DNA of 64,000 nucleotides from Candidatus Zixiibacteriota bacterium. GTDB lineage: Bacteria; Zixibacteria; MSB-5A5; DSPP01. The translations under genes and the position numbers were made by a program. Shown in pieces: positions 16,439-24,841 of the stretch. The stretch is taken from the NCBI GenBank assembly GCA_022614805.1, contig JAKEHY010000025.1, positions 5,098 through 69,097 on the forward strand, in the 5' to 3' direction. Every line of letters starts with the position of its first letter. Position 1 is the first letter of the stretch. The notes under the pieces were generated by a model that was not told where the DNA came from, made no database searches, and saw only the letters and a list, made by a program, of their open reading frames with translations.

Positions 16439-16807
16439 TTATCCCATTTCGACAATCAGCAAATCGACAAAGGCGTTGTCAGCTCCGGCGGTTTTGGCCA
16501 GGCGGAAGAGCTCGTCCGATTCGCCGCCGACGACGATGGCGCCAATGGCCGATTTCGGCAGAACCACCACTTTCGGATTTTTCAGTTTCTGCGGCAGTTT
16601 GTTGCCGCGGAAATCGGTCAGGTTGGCATAAAAGAGGACTTGCTCGACGCCCCCCAGAACGGCGGTTTCGAAAATTATCCGTTTGGTCGAGGCCGTGACC
16701 TCCGAGCGGAGAAGCAAAAGCTCCGCCGCCCCCAACGTGCCGTAAACGGCGACGCCGGGGACGGCCCAGATGCGTTTCGATTTGAGATAGTTCAAGGTTT
16801 GCGACAT
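16439..16807 (-). CDS. Phage-cluster protein of unknown function
   Basis: The 122-residue product starts at ATG 16807 behind GGAGG. It has no signal peptide; two hydrophobic stretches (VAVYGTLGAAELLLL and NPKVVVLPKSAIGAIVV) look like buried strands of a soluble alpha/beta protein rather than membrane segments. A GTAGGGG palindrome lies directly upstream. Position between capsid-type genes suggests a structural or completion role, but this is inference. Confidence 0.55.
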   Translation of the reverse strand: MSQTLNYLKSKRIWAVPGVAVYGTLGAAELLLLRSEVTASTKRIIFETAVLGGVEQVLFYANLTDFRGNKLPQKLKNPKVVVLPKSAIGAIVVGGESDELFRLAKTAGADNAFVDLLIVEMG

Positions 16808-16819
16808 TCGTTATCCTCC

Positions 16820-16875
16820 GTAGGGGTTTGATTAATCAAACCCCTACAGGGCAACCACGGAGGGCTGCCCCTACG
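16820..16875. repeat. GTAGGGGTTTGATTA palindrome plus a second palindrome
   Basis: 16820-16847 is a 28-base perfect palindrome formed by GTAGGGGTTTGATT and its reverse complement. GGGCAACC...GGGCTGCCCCTAC follows at 16849-16874. They separate two phage-type genes. Confidence 0.85.
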
Positions 16876-17692
16876 GTTTTCCCGGCAGCGTCAACGGTTT
16901 CAAGCAGCCCGGTTTTTTGGCGAAGGGGGCCAGAAGTCCCTGCGCCCGCTTGCGATAGAAATTGGACATAATCGCCCAGGAGCGGGACAACTGGTGCGAG
17001 GGGCTGCCCGCCTGCATCGATTCCAACGATTTCACCTGTGCTAAAATCGAGACCGCCAGATAGGTGGCGCCGGCGGAAAGGCCCGGGTCGGAGGAATCGA
17101 GATGGGCCGGGTCGATGAGCAAAACGACCTGCGCTTCCGCTTCCGCCACGGCGTTTTCGATTACCTCCTGCCCCAGAAAGGCCGGGTCCAGTTTGAAATC
17201 GGCGTAAACCGTCTGGCCGTCTTCGATGATGCCGGTTGCCAGCCGCGTGATTTCCCCTTTGCCGTAGTCAATTTTGTAGTCCGTTCCGCGCGCGTAAATT
17301 TTGAACGGCACATACCAGACCACCACGGTCGCATCGGAAGTCAAAGCCCCGCCCACGAGGCGGCGGATTTTTCCGGCCGGGTAATCGACGGCAAAATCCA
17401 CCTGCTCCACGTACACCGTGCCGAGGGAAGAATCGGAGGCGCAGGCGACCGATTCTGGTATCAAATCGGTCGAAGTGAGCGGAACGCCCGCCAACGTGAG
17501 CAGAACCGTTTCCTGGTTCGGCGTTCCATCCTCTTTTCCTTTGACCTTGTCCGAACCGGCAAGAACAGGCGCCCCCGGCAGCTTGACCGGAGAAGTTCCG
17601 GCCAGCTTCAAGGGAAAGTTTTCCACCGTCTGGCCGACGGCGGAGTGTTCGATTAAATGTTTGTGAACGAGCTGCGCATTGGTAAAAGGCAT
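16871..17692 (-). CDS. Putative phage head-tail or neck protein
   Basis: The 273-residue product has no signal peptide. The beta-rich N-terminal half contains VYVEQVDFAVDYPAGKIRRLV and GTDYKIDYGKGEITRLATG, a repeated pattern seen in virion proteins that carry a stalk or adaptor. The C-terminal part is helical and basic (YRKRAQGLLAPFAKKPG). The ATG at 17692 lies one base before the preceding stop codon ends, so translation is probably coupled to the 474-residue gene upstream. Family not recognised; assignment rests on position and fold impression. Confidence 0.5.
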   Translation of the reverse strand: MPFTNAQLVHKHLIEHSAVGQTVENFPLKLAGTSPVKLPGAPVLAGSDKVKGKEDGTPNQETVLLTLAGVPLTSTDLIPESVACASDSSLGTVYVEQVDFAVDYPAGKIRRLVGGALTSDATVVVWYVPFKIYARGTDYKIDYGKGEITRLATGIIEDGQTVYADFKLDPAFLGQEVIENAVAEAEAQVVLLIDPAHLDSSDPGLSAGATYLAVSILAQVKSLESMQAGSPSHQLSRSWAIMSNFYRKRAQGLLAPFAKKPGCLKPLTLPGKP

Positions 17693-17693
17693 A

Positions 17694-19118
17694 TCACCCC
17701 GCTATGTTTGGATAAATGGTTTCCAGAATGGCGGAAAGCTGCGTTCCCACCGGGCCGGTGGAAAAGCCGGTCGTCACCTCGATTTTCAAGAAATATTTCA
17801 AGGCGCCCGAGATGGAGGCTTTCAACCAGACGGAGGGAATTTGCGATTTGTCCAGCCAGAGATAGACGCCCGCGCCGGTGTCGGTGAAATTGTAATTGCC
17901 GGAGTCGGGCGTAAAGGCAGTCCACTCCGAGCCGTTCCAGTAGGAGTAGGCAACCACTCCGCCGACCCCTGCAACCGAGTGGATGGCGCGGAAGAAGTGG
18001 AACGGTTCCTCGGCGCCCAGATAAAGCGCATCGCCAACGTCTTTCAGCATCGCGCCGGAAGTCGAATGCAAAACGTCTCCGGCAGCGGCCGACGATGCCT
18101 CCGCCGTTTTGTCCTGAAACTTCACCGCCGCCGAGGCGTCATAGACGAAAACTTTGGCGAAGGCCGCTTCGGCGATGAACAAGGGAACCGTGGCGCCAAA
18201 GCCGGTCTCCCCTTTTTGTGAAAAAACCGGTTGGTTTTGCGCCGTGCCGAAGTTTTTCAGATACAAGACTGTTGGCTTGCCGCCCAGGAAAACTAACAAG
18301 GGAGCCCCGCCCCCGGTATCGATTTGCAAAGCGCCGGACCAGGCCACGCCGTCGAATTCCCGGTAAAACAGGCCGGTCGAGCTGACGTAGGTGACTCCCA
18401 ATTTTCCATCCGCCGAGGCGCGGATGGCGAAATTGGAGTCGAAGCCCGTGCCGGTCGCAAGCACCTCTTCCGCCGCCCAGACCGAGCCCAAAATCGGGAA
18501 GTAGCGGTCGGCCAGCTTCGTGCCGCCATCGGTATAGACAGCGTAAATCCGGTCGGCAAAGATTTCCACCTGTCCATACACCGGCGTTGTCGTGCCCAAA
18601 GTCAGAGTTGTGCCGACGTCGGTCGGCCCGCTCCCCCAGGTGGCGCCGTCGTTGATGGAGTTTTTGGCCTGCAGGTAATATTTGCTGTCGGCGGCCGCCA
18701 GCCGCGTCCAGATGGCCCAGAGCCGGTCGGTGCGGTCTTTGACTATGACCGGATAGTAGTTCGAATCGGCCGTCAAAATTTGCCTGACCGTGCCAGCTGT
18801 CCAGACGCCATTGGCAAAAGAGAGTTTCACCATCATCAGGGCCAGTGTGGTCGCCTGCGTATAGACCAGGTAAATATTGCCGTCTTTGTCCATCGTGGCG
18901 GAAAATGGCAAATCGGCCGAATCCGTGACGACGTTTTGCGCCGCCGGCCAGGTTGTAAACGGCGGGTCGGCGAACGTCAAGACGATGGTGCCGGCGGACT
19001 TCTGAAAAAGCGCCGCCGCCCGCCCGGCATAGACGCCGGAGGGGATGTGGAAAATTTTCCGCTGCGTCGGAAGCCCGGTCGGGTAGAGCGCCGATGAGGT
19101 GTCCAGGAGTTTTTGCAT
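17694..19118 (-). CDS. Large BNR/sialidase-like propeller protein of the phage group
   Basis: The 474-residue product has no signal peptide. Residues of about 70-330 contain Asp-box-like repeats (DKDGNIYLVYTQ, DRTDRLWAIWTR, SINDGATWGSG, SADGKLGVTYVS), as in sialidase or exo-glycosidase propellers. The last 100 residues (AYSYWNGSEWTAFTPDSG, WLDKSQIPSVWLKASISG, LKYFLKIEV) resemble a discoidin- or jelly-roll-like domain found in phage baseplate and neck proteins. A receptor-binding or stalk protein is plausible. Upstream ribosome site is poor. Confidence 0.5.
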   Translation of the reverse strand: MQKLLDTSSALYPTGLPTQRKIFHIPSGVYAGRAAALFQKSAGTIVLTFADPPFTTWPAAQNVVTDSADLPFSATMDKDGNIYLVYTQATTLALMMVKLSFANGVWTAGTVRQILTADSNYYPVIVKDRTDRLWAIWTRLAAADSKYYLQAKNSINDGATWGSGPTDVGTTLTLGTTTPVYGQVEIFADRIYAVYTDGGTKLADRYFPILGSVWAAEEVLATGTGFDSNFAIRASADGKLGVTYVSSTGLFYREFDGVAWSGALQIDTGGGAPLLVFLGGKPTVLYLKNFGTAQNQPVFSQKGETGFGATVPLFIAEAAFAKVFVYDASAAVKFQDKTAEASSAAAGDVLHSTSGAMLKDVGDALYLGAEEPFHFFRAIHSVAGVGGVVAYSYWNGSEWTAFTPDSGNYNFTDTGAGVYLWLDKSQIPSVWLKASISGALKYFLKIEVTTGFSTGPVGTQLSAILETIYPNIAG

Positions 19119-19137
19119 TGTTTAATCCATTTTCTTT

Positions 19138-19403
19138 GTAGGGGTGAACCTTCAGGTTCACCCTCGGGCGAATCTGAAGATTCGCCCCTGCGTTATTGGA
19201 CGCTGAAAAATCACCCCCTGACCCGCCCCGATTGCTCGGGGCGGGTCGTCCCCCTTGGTTAAGGGGGACAGGCAGGAGGTGTGGGGACGTGTGGCGGGAT
19301 GCCCACGCGAGTCTTTCGTTGCGTCAGGAGTCACTCCCGACCCAAAACCGTAGGGGTTTGATTAATCAAACCCCTACACGGGCGACCACAAGGGTTGCCC
19401 CTA
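19138..19403. repeat. Several GTAGGGG-type palindromes; otherwise non-coding
   Basis: 19138-19164 (GTAGGGGTGAACCTTCAGG then TTCACCC), 19167-19189 (GGGCGAATCTGAAGATTCGCCCC), 19350-19377 (GTAGGGGTTTGATT with its reverse complement) and 19380-19403 (GGGCGACC...GGTTGCCCCTAC). Between them I see only C-rich sequence and no gene. Confidence 0.8.
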
Positions 19404-19407
19404 CCGA

Positions 19408-20505
19408 TTACCAGCTAACGTCCAGAATCAAGCCCGCTTCTTTGACCACCTTGGCATAGGCGACCGATTCGGAAATCACCGCCTCTTCGAGCCTTTGCTC
19501 GATGACCTTGTCGAACTCCACCATCAGGGGCTGCGAGACGACCTCTTCGATGGCGAAGCGGGCATCCAAACCGATGAGCAAATCGGCCGGGGCGTCGTCG
19601 GAGCGAATCAGCTTGGTGCCCAAAGGCGTAACCAGCTCGCCCGTTTTCTGGAAGCGGAAGCCGACCATCGGGTCCTTGAACTCCGAGAGGGTCAGAATCG
19701 TTTTCAGCTTGTCCTTCGACACTACCAAGGTGTTCATCTCGAAGGGATAAAACTCGTTCCAGAAACTGACCAAATCGGTGTAGGCCAAAGTCCCCGTCAC
19801 CGCCGTGTTGATGACCGTGGCGGGATTCGAATTGCCGTCGCCGTTGATTATCGTGTTCACCAAGAGGCCGATTTTGTCCGCCGAAAGCCGGAAGCCGACG
19901 TACCAGAGCAGCACCTTGAACTGCGCCATCGAGCGGTAGCGCAAAGCCCGATATGAAATGGAAAGCGCCAGCCCGTATTCCGGCACGGTGATGGTGTGCT
20001 GCTGTTCGGTGACTAACATCTCCGGCACCGCGGCCCCTTCGCCGACCGGCTTTAGGGAGAGTTTGGTCTGCGCCGGCGTCACGTTGATGTAAAAAGGCGT
20101 GTAGCGCGAGGCGAAAACCGGCGTCGAAGTCGCAATCAGCGCTTCGAGGCCGGGCCGCATCCGCTGTCCGCGCAAAATTTCCCGGCGGATGAATTCCGGC
20201 ATCAAAACCGGCGCGGCCGCGAAAAACTCCTCCACCGTGGAGGCGGCCTTCCCCTCCGTTTTCAACCCGCGCACGACCAGCTGGCGCTCGAAGGCGTCCA
20301 GGGCCGAACCGACCGGCGTGGGGTCGTAGCGTTCGGTTTCGAGCAACTCCGACAGGGTCAGCCCCTGATTTTGCGCTTCGAGATACGTTTCCCGCGAGAT
20401 TTCCAGCTGCGCCGCGCGGGTCAAATCGGCCGTCCCCCTTCTCGGCTTCTCGGCCAAAGCGAGCGCCATCGCACTCGGTTCCTCCAGCAATTTTTCCAGT
20501 TCCAT
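19408..20505 (-). CDS. Phage major capsid protein (HK97-type)
   Basis: The 365-residue product fits an HK97-like major capsid protein in length and layout: a charged helical N-terminal arm (about 1-110), then the shell core. Typical features are PAQTKLSLKPVGEGAAVPEMLV, the central ITVPEYGLALSISYRALRYRS, the long helix segment with SADKIGLLVNTIINGDGN, and the C-terminal strand ESVAYAKVVKEAGLILDVSW. It starts at ATG 20505 after AAAGGAAA. Decoration-type and protease genes lie upstream in the same direction, the normal order in tailed phages. No insertion or truncation is seen. Confidence 0.8.
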   Translation of the reverse strand: MELEKLLEEPSAMALALAEKPRRGTADLTRAAQLEISRETYLEAQNQGLTLSELLETERYDPTPVGSALDAFERQLVVRGLKTEGKAASTVEEFFAAAPVLMPEFIRREILRGQRMRPGLEALIATSTPVFASRYTPFYINVTPAQTKLSLKPVGEGAAVPEMLVTEQQHTITVPEYGLALSISYRALRYRSMAQFKVLLWYVGFRLSADKIGLLVNTIINGDGNSNPATVINTAVTGTLAYTDLVSFWNEFYPFEMNTLVVSKDKLKTILTLSEFKDPMVGFRFQKTGELVTPLGTKLIRSDDAPADLLIGLDARFAIEEVVSQPLMVEFDKVIEQRLEEAVISESVAYAKVVKEAGLILDVSW

Positions 20506-20524
20506 CTATTTTCCTTTCACTTTT

Positions 20525-20690
20525 GTAGGGGTTTGATTAATCAAACCCCCGTCTTCCGGTGGCGCCGAATGGTTTTTGTATTCGGCGTAACGCACATTAC
20601 AAAAACCAATGTGCGCCACCGGTAATTGGTATTTTTTGTAGGGGCGAGGGATGCCTCGCCCTTACAATCCGGCGCTGAAGCGTCAGCTAC
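20525..20690. repeat. GTAGGGG-type palindromes and a REP
   Basis: 20525-20550 carries the GTAGGGGTTTGATTA palindrome (last bases changed). 20561-20622 has an inverted repeat GGTGGCGC...GCGCCACCGG. 20638-20666 is GTAGGGGCGAGGGATGCC/TCGCCCTTAC. 20669-20690 is a REP on the minus strand with one stem mismatch (CCGGCGCTGAAGCGTCAG then CTAC). Confidence 0.7.
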
Positions 20691-20702
20691 CATCGCCGTT
20701 GA

Positions 20703-21125
20703 TTAGTTCAAGATTAATGTGCAGTCCGTCGTCCCGTTGACGGCGATGACGGTGCCCCGGGCGACGTTGCCGCCGGCCGGGTCGGAAGCCCCCAGGGCCG
20801 GCGCCTGCTTGACCGTTCCTCCGGCTCCGCCCACGACCCGGTTGCCCACCACCGGCGCGGGGGTGGCCAGATTCAAATTGACGATGCCGCCGATTTGCAC
20901 CGTGGCCACCCGCTTGCCGCCATCCGCATCGGTGAGCGACAAATCGACTAACTTGCCCAGAAGCACCGCGCCGTCTGTGGCCGGCCCGACCGTGTTGTTG
21001 GCGGTGATCGCGACCGCCTTGCCGACGTCGATATCTTTCAGGTCATCCACACCGGCGGTTTGTTTGATTAAAAAAGTTGCAAAGACGGCCCCCAGACCTT
21101 CGAGGGCCAAATCCCGAACGCCCAT
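20703..21125 (-). CDS. Putative capsid decoration/stabilising protein
   Basis: The 140-residue product is a Gly/Ala/Val-rich beta protein: GKAVAITANNTVGPATDGAVLLGKLVDLS and ATVQIGGIVNLNLAT resemble the small phage head proteins (DUF2190-type) encoded next to the major capsid gene. It starts at ATG 21125 with AAAGGAGA upstream. It lies directly before the capsid gene in the direction of transcription, which is the expected place. Confidence 0.65.
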   Translation of the reverse strand: MGVRDLALEGLGAVFATFLIKQTAGVDDLKDIDVGKAVAITANNTVGPATDGAVLLGKLVDLSLTDADGGKRVATVQIGGIVNLNLATPAPVVGNRVVGGAGGTVKQAPALGASDPAGGNVARGTVIAVNGTTDCTLILN

Positions 21126-21156
21126 TGGTTCTCCTTTCGTTTGTTTTTGGTTTTAT

Positions 21157-21230
21157 GTAGGGGTTTGATTAATCAAACCCCTACGGTTCCCGGTTTGTTC
21201 ACCGTAGGGGCGTATTGCGATACGCCCCCA
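21157..21230. repeat. Two GTAGGGG-type palindromes
   Basis: 21157-21184 is the perfect 28-base palindrome with GTAGGGGTTTGATT arms. 21204-21230 is GTAGGGGCGTATTGC followed by GATACGCCCC. Confidence 0.85.
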
Positions 21231-21241
21231 CAAAAATGGTT

Positions 21242-21487
21242 CTATTTCTGTTGTGATTTGAACCGGACGTCGGCCGCTGGCGAAACGGCTAACGCCGCAT
21301 CCAGTTTTTGCTTCAATTTCCTTTTCAGTTCCAGCAATTTTTCGGCGCCAAGACCGTCGAACCCTTCCGTATCTTGTGGCGGGGAGCCGGTGGTGAGAGC
21401 CGTTAGTACGGCGAAAAGGGATTTGACTTCCCGCGCCAGCTCGGCTTTCAAAAGCGTCAGTTCCTTCTCGATTTTATTTTCCGTCAT
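21242..21487 (-). CDS. Small charged helical protein of the phage group
   Basis: The 81-residue product is predicted to be mostly alpha-helical with two coiled-coil-like stretches (IEKELTLLKAELAREVKSLF and EKLLELKRKLKQKLDAAL). Its ATG at 21487 overlaps the TGA of the preceding gene, so the two are translationally coupled. It could be a scaffold fragment or a spanin-like helper; no family is recognised. Confidence 0.55.
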   Translation of the reverse strand: MTENKIEKELTLLKAELAREVKSLFAVLTALTTGSPPQDTEGFDGLGAEKLLELKRKLKQKLDAALAVSPAADVRFKSQQK

Positions 21488-21807
21488 CGTTTCCCCGAAT
21501 TCCGCTCCAGCTTGGCTTCGATTTTGCTCAAGCGTTCCAAAAGCTCCTCTTTCAGGCGGTAAAAATCATCCTTGGTCATAAAACGTTCGGCCAGTTGCAC
21601 CTCGATGGCGGCGATTTTTTTGTCGCTTACCGCCACGGAAGCGGCGTCCGCCTTGGCCGCCAGTTCCAGCTTCAGCCCGGAGACCGTGGCGTAGTAGGCC
21701 GTCAGGATGCCTCCGGCAGTCATTGCAAAGGAGAACAAGAACTTGAGCAAAGTCGCCGCCGTCATCCCCGCCAGGGGACCGGTGCCGTTTTTCTTTTTGG
21801 CGTTCAT
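21484..21807 (-). CDS. Single-span membrane protein with coiled coil, holin-like
   Basis: The 107-residue product has one hydrophobic segment (about residues 15-42, MTAATLLKFLFSFAMTAGGILTAYY without long charged breaks), then a charged helical tail (KKIAAIEVQLAERF, RLKEELLERLSKIEAKLER). A single span plus coiled coil fits class III holins or hemolysin XhlA-like proteins, but it is encoded near capsid genes, not next to the endolysin. The start ATG 21807 has GGAGG upstream, and the conserved 60-base phage-gene element A lies just before it. Confidence 0.5.
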   Translation of the reverse strand: MNAKKKNGTGPLAGMTAATLLKFLFSFAMTAGGILTAYYATVSGLKLELAAKADAASVAVSDKKIAAIEVQLAERFMTKDDFYRLKEELLERLSKIEAKLERNSGKR

Positions 21808-21819
21808 CGCTGCACACCT

Positions 21820-21880
21820 CCTTCTATAAATAGTTCCCTTTCGGACAACTCGCTCGAAAGAACTACCGAATTTGGCAATT
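21820..21880 (-). promoter_or_regulatory. Conserved phage-gene element, copy A
   Basis: On the minus strand this copy has ATTCGG, the exact core TTCGAGCGAGTTGTCC (21843-21858), a spacer of ten bases and TATTTATAGAAGGAGG, which runs into the ribosome binding site of the membrane protein gene. Three further copies occur at 22717-22780, 22934-22993 and 46251-46316. It could be a promoter or activator site. Confidence 0.7.
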
Positions 21881-21905
21881 TCCCCCGGTTCCTCTCCTCA
21901 TTTTC

Positions 21906-21952
21906 GTAGGCCGGGTTTTCAACCCGGCAGCGGCATTGGAAATGCCGCCTAC
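21906..21952. repeat. Two REP-like units of a longer-stem type
   Basis: 21906-21928 is GTAGGCCGGGTTTTC then AACCCGGC. 21930-21952 is an inverted unit with arms CGGCATT and AATGCCG and a CTAC end. The first is nearly identical to a unit inside the coding sequence at 58504-58526. Confidence 0.75.
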
Positions 21953-22005
21953 GATGACATGGTTTTATTGGCCCGTTTGATGGAGAGGGGAACCAAGAGC
22001 GGTTC

Positions 22006-22716
22006 TTACCGGCCGTAAATCGGATGCAACCGTTTGCGGCGCGACGGAACGTTTTTCCGTTCCGCAGTTTTAGTGGTGAAAAGCTCCTGATTCTGTTCGG
22101 ACCTTCCCGCCAACGGCACCGTGATTTTTGTCCCCGGCACGGCGCCGCGATAGACCAAAGATGTTTCCAGAAGTTTGGTCACGTTGCGGTACCAGAAAAA
22201 GGCGGGCGCAAGCGAACCGTTCGGAACCGCATAGCGGCGGAAGGGGATATGCTCGCAGATTCGGATATCCCGACCGCAGACGGAACATTCCGGCAGCTCG
22301 AACAAAAAGGCCGCCGAAACCTCCTTGTAAATGCCGCCGTCGATATTTTTCAGCAGATTCAGCGCGCCATCCGAATCCGCCAGCCAGTAAAAATGGACCG
22401 CAAGCCAAGTCTCCTCCATTTTCTCAACCAAATCCGCTTTGAAATTGCGGGCGATGGGAAGCTTCTGGTGGTTATGCCCGACCAGAACCGGGCTGCCCTC
22501 GGCCAGCTCCCCCATTTTTGCCAGCTCTTTTTTGTCGAACCGCCCCCCGAAGGAGTTTATCCGGTTGGACGCCAAAAACATCCGCCGGATGAAAACATCC
22601 CCTTCCCCCAAGGGCCGGTTTGGTTGGACCCGGGCGTTTATCAATTGAACCAGTTCCGCCGTTCCCCAGCCTTCGGGGGCGGCGAGCATTGTCTTTTGTT
22701 TCGTCTCGGTTATCAT
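22006..22716 (-). CDS. Phage prohead protease-like protein with a zinc-knuckle insert
   Basis: The 236-residue product resembles caudovirus prohead maturation proteases. Telling segments are SPVLVGHNHQKLPIAR (catalytic His region), EETWLAVHFYWLADSDGALNLLKNI, GGIYKEVSAAFLFELPECSVCGRD and ETSLVYRGAVPGTKI. The CSVCGRDIRICEH motif is a Cys/His cluster found in one branch of these proteases. The start at 22716 follows AGAGGG; the longer frame only translates the regulatory element. It is the first gene of the minus-strand head module and lies upstream of the decoration and capsid genes, the expected order. The catalytic Ser cannot be fixed by eye. Confidence 0.65.
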   Translation of the reverse strand: MITETKQKTMLAAPEGWGTAELVQLINARVQPNRPLGEGDVFIRRMFLASNRINSFGGRFDKKELAKMGELAEGSPVLVGHNHQKLPIARNFKADLVEKMEETWLAVHFYWLADSDGALNLLKNIDGGIYKEVSAAFLFELPECSVCGRDIRICEHIPFRRYAVPNGSLAPAFFWYRNVTKLLETSLVYRGAVPGTKITVPLAGRSEQNQELFTTKTAERKNVPSRRKRLHPIYGR

Positions 22717-22780
22717 AGTCCCTCTATTAAATGGCGTCCCTTTGGACAACTCGCTCGAAAAGACTGCCGAATTTGGCAAA
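22717..22780 (-). promoter_or_regulatory. Conserved phage-gene element, copy B
   Basis: Core TTCGAGCGAGTTGTCC at 22744-22759 (minus strand), then ten bases and CATTTAATAGAGGGACT, which abuts the start codon of the prohead protease gene; AGAGGG would serve as ribosome binding site. The upstream part GCCAAATTCGGCAG matches copy A. Confidence 0.75.
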
Positions 22781-22804
22781 TTTGCGGGTTTTTCCATTTT
22801 ATTC

Positions 22805-22892
22805 GTAGCCTCTTATTCGTAGCCTCGACTTCACTTGTCCCGAGCGGAGTCGAGGGAGTCGAGGAATTTTCCGACACTAAAGTGTCGGCTAC
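22805..22892. repeat. REP cluster: half unit, split unit and inverted unit
   Basis: A half unit (GTAGCCTC) at 22805 is followed 14 bases later by a unit at 22819-22864 whose loop holds the insertion CTTGTCCCGAGC...GTCGAGGGA. An intact minus-strand unit is at 22871-22892 (CCGACACTAAAGTGTCGG then CTAC). Confidence 0.8.
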
Positions 22893-22933
22893 CAATACCG
22901 GCACGGGCCAAAAAACTAAATTCCGTCCCGCGC

Positions 22934-22993
22934 CCCTCTATTAAATAGCGCCGGTTGGGACAACTCGCTCGAAAGTTGTAGCGATTTTGTCAA
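22934..22993 (-). promoter_or_regulatory. Conserved phage-gene element, copy C (no gene attached)
   Basis: Core TTCGAGCGAGTTGTCC at 22958-22973 (minus strand), then ten bases and TATTTAATAGAGGGGCG. A TTGACA lies upstream at the element's 5' end. No gene follows; the downstream DNA is a REP cluster and then copy B. It may mark a lost gene or a rearrangement junction. Confidence 0.7.
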
Positions 22994-23113
22994 CCTCCCC
23001 CCTGCCGTCCCTTGCACGGACACAAAATTTTGCGCTCCAGCAAATTAACGGCCATTGAGATGGGGATTTTGGGCTTGACGGGGAAAAAACGGTGCGAGTT
23101 ATTGCGTCCGGCA

Positions 23114-24667
23114 ATGGAACAAAAATATCCGGGAGGAAATCGCAGCTCCTGGCTTTATGCGGCGGCGGCGCTGGCCATCCTTGGGGCGGTTTTCTTTTTT
23201 ATGGCCCGCCACCGGCTGGTGGACGTGGACGAAGGCTACTACCTTCTGGCCGCCAAACTGGTGACGGAGGGGAAAACCCCCTACATCGACTTTTTTTACC
23301 CCCAAATGCCCCTGCTCCCTTACGTGTACGGATGGTGGATGAAACTTTTCGGCGCTTCCTGGTACTCGGCCCGCTGCCTTTCCGCGTTGCTGGCCATTGC
23401 TCTGGGGGCTCTCGTTTACTTTCATCTGACAAAAACGACCGGGAAGCGAAGCTTGGGATTTTTGGGGGCAGCCTTGTTCGCTTTCAGCAGTTTTTCGCTC
23501 GCCTGGTTCACGGTGGTTAAAACCTATTCCCTTTCCGCCCTCTTGGTTTTTCTTTCCTATCTGTTTTTGCGTTCATCCTCTGCTTCGCCTAAAAAATATT
23601 TCTGGGGCGGGCTTTTTCTCGGCTTGGCGGTGGACACCCGGCTGCTTTTGGCCGGGCTGGTTTTGGCGGCGGCCGCACAAATCTTATGGCTGGATAAAAC
23701 GCCGGGGATCCGGGCCTCCCGCCTCGGGTGGTGGGCCTTTGGATTTCTGGCCGCCCTGTCGCTCAACGGCTTCTTTTTGACCAACCCGGACAACTTCTTT
23801 TTCAACAACTTGGGCTACCACCTCCTTCGCTCCGATTACGGGGCAGCCGAAACGCTGAAACTAAAATTGGAGACCGGTTTGAAGCTCTTTGGAATCGGCG
23901 CCACCGAGCCGGCTTTTGCTCTTCAATTTCTCCTGCTTTTTCTGGCCGCCCTCTTTTTTTTCCGCCCGTTTTCCAATTTTGCCCAAAAACCCCTCTTGGG
24001 GGCCATCTTCGCCGCCTCCCTCTTAATTATTTCCTTTTTTCCCACCCCGGCCTACACCCAGTACTTTTGCGTGGCGGTGCCGTTTATGATTGTGGTTCTC
24101 CTCGAAAGCCTGGCGGGAAGATGGAAGGAATGGTTCCCCCCGCAGGGGAAGAAAAGCCGCCCGGTATGGAGATGGGGCCTGTCCGCCGCCCTCTTCCTTT
24201 ATCTGGCCGGGGGGATTTTCGACGGCTACCGCTATGCTTTCTGGGGCGAGCGCGTACCGGGGATTGATTTGTCGGAGAACGCCGGCAACTGGAAAGTCGA
24301 AATCATCCGCGAAATCTCCGGACTCATTGACGCCTATTCGACCCGGACGGGGGAGGCCGTCATCAGCTGGTGGCCGGGCTATTTCGTGGAAACGGAGGCC
24401 GTTCCCCTGCCGGGAATGGAAAACAACTTTGGATTGGCCATCGCCTCCCGGCTGACCGCGGAGGAAAGAAGAAAATATCGAATCGTATCCGAGGAGGAAA
24501 TCGTGCGGGAGATTCGGCAACGGCAAGTCGGGCTGGTGGTTTTGGACAACCGGCTGGCCAAACTGCCGGACTTTCACAGACGGGACCGGCTGCTGAAGGA
24601 AGAAGGCTTTGCGCTCGTGCAGGCCGTGCAGTCCACGCTTTTGTACAAACGGCAGGGCGAATTTTAA
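23114..24667 (+). CDS. Integral membrane glycosyltransferase (GT39/ArnT-like)
   Basis: The 517-residue product has a first membrane segment at about 14-34 and then the loop signature DVDEGYYLLAAKLVTEGKTPYIDFFYPQMPLLPY, typical of GT39/PMT-like enzymes that take sugar from a polyprenyl-phosphate donor; the acidic pair in DVDEG is the expected catalytic site. About ten further membrane helices follow, then a soluble C-terminal domain of about 100 residues (from around EIIREISGLID). I prefer ATG 23114 over the GTG at 23012, which adds a non-membrane leader. It probably modifies lipid or surface polysaccharide. Neighbours do not define its acceptor. Confidence 0.8.
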   Translation: MEQKYPGGNRSSWLYAAAALAILGAVFFFMARHRLVDVDEGYYLLAAKLVTEGKTPYIDFFYPQMPLLPYVYGWWMKLFGASWYSARCLSALLAIALGALVYFHLTKTTGKRSLGFLGAALFAFSSFSLAWFTVVKTYSLSALLVFLSYLFLRSSSASPKKYFWGGLFLGLAVDTRLLLAGLVLAAAAQILWLDKTPGIRASRLGWWAFGFLAALSLNGFFLTNPDNFFFNNLGYHLLRSDYGAAETLKLKLETGLKLFGIGATEPAFALQFLLLFLAALFFFRPFSNFAQKPLLGAIFAASLLIISFFPTPAYTQYFCVAVPFMIVVLLESLAGRWKEWFPPQGKKSRPVWRWGLSAALFLYLAGGIFDGYRYAFWGERVPGIDLSENAGNWKVEIIREISGLIDAYSTRTGEAVISWWPGYFVETEAVPLPGMENNFGLAIASRLTAEERRKYRIVSEEEIVREIRQRQVGLVVLDNRLAKLPDFHRRDRLLKEEGFALVQAVQSTLLYKRQGEF

Positions 24668-24841
24668 ACCGGAAGGAGACGATTTGTGCTCTATCAAAAC
24701 ACCGTTCTCGCATCCAAATTAGGGCCGGGCAGGGTAACCGGATAGCTCGCCAAGCCGTTGACAAGCAACGTCCGATAACTTTTCTTTCCTCTGCAACGGG
24801 CAGGTTTTTTTAGCGAATGCACCCTTAAAACGGGAGGTACT

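Noticed and set aside
22934-22993. Element copies as phage attachment sites (attL/attR)
   Set aside because: They lie directly upstream of genes, three in the same orientation, and no integrase is present; regulatory sites explain them better.
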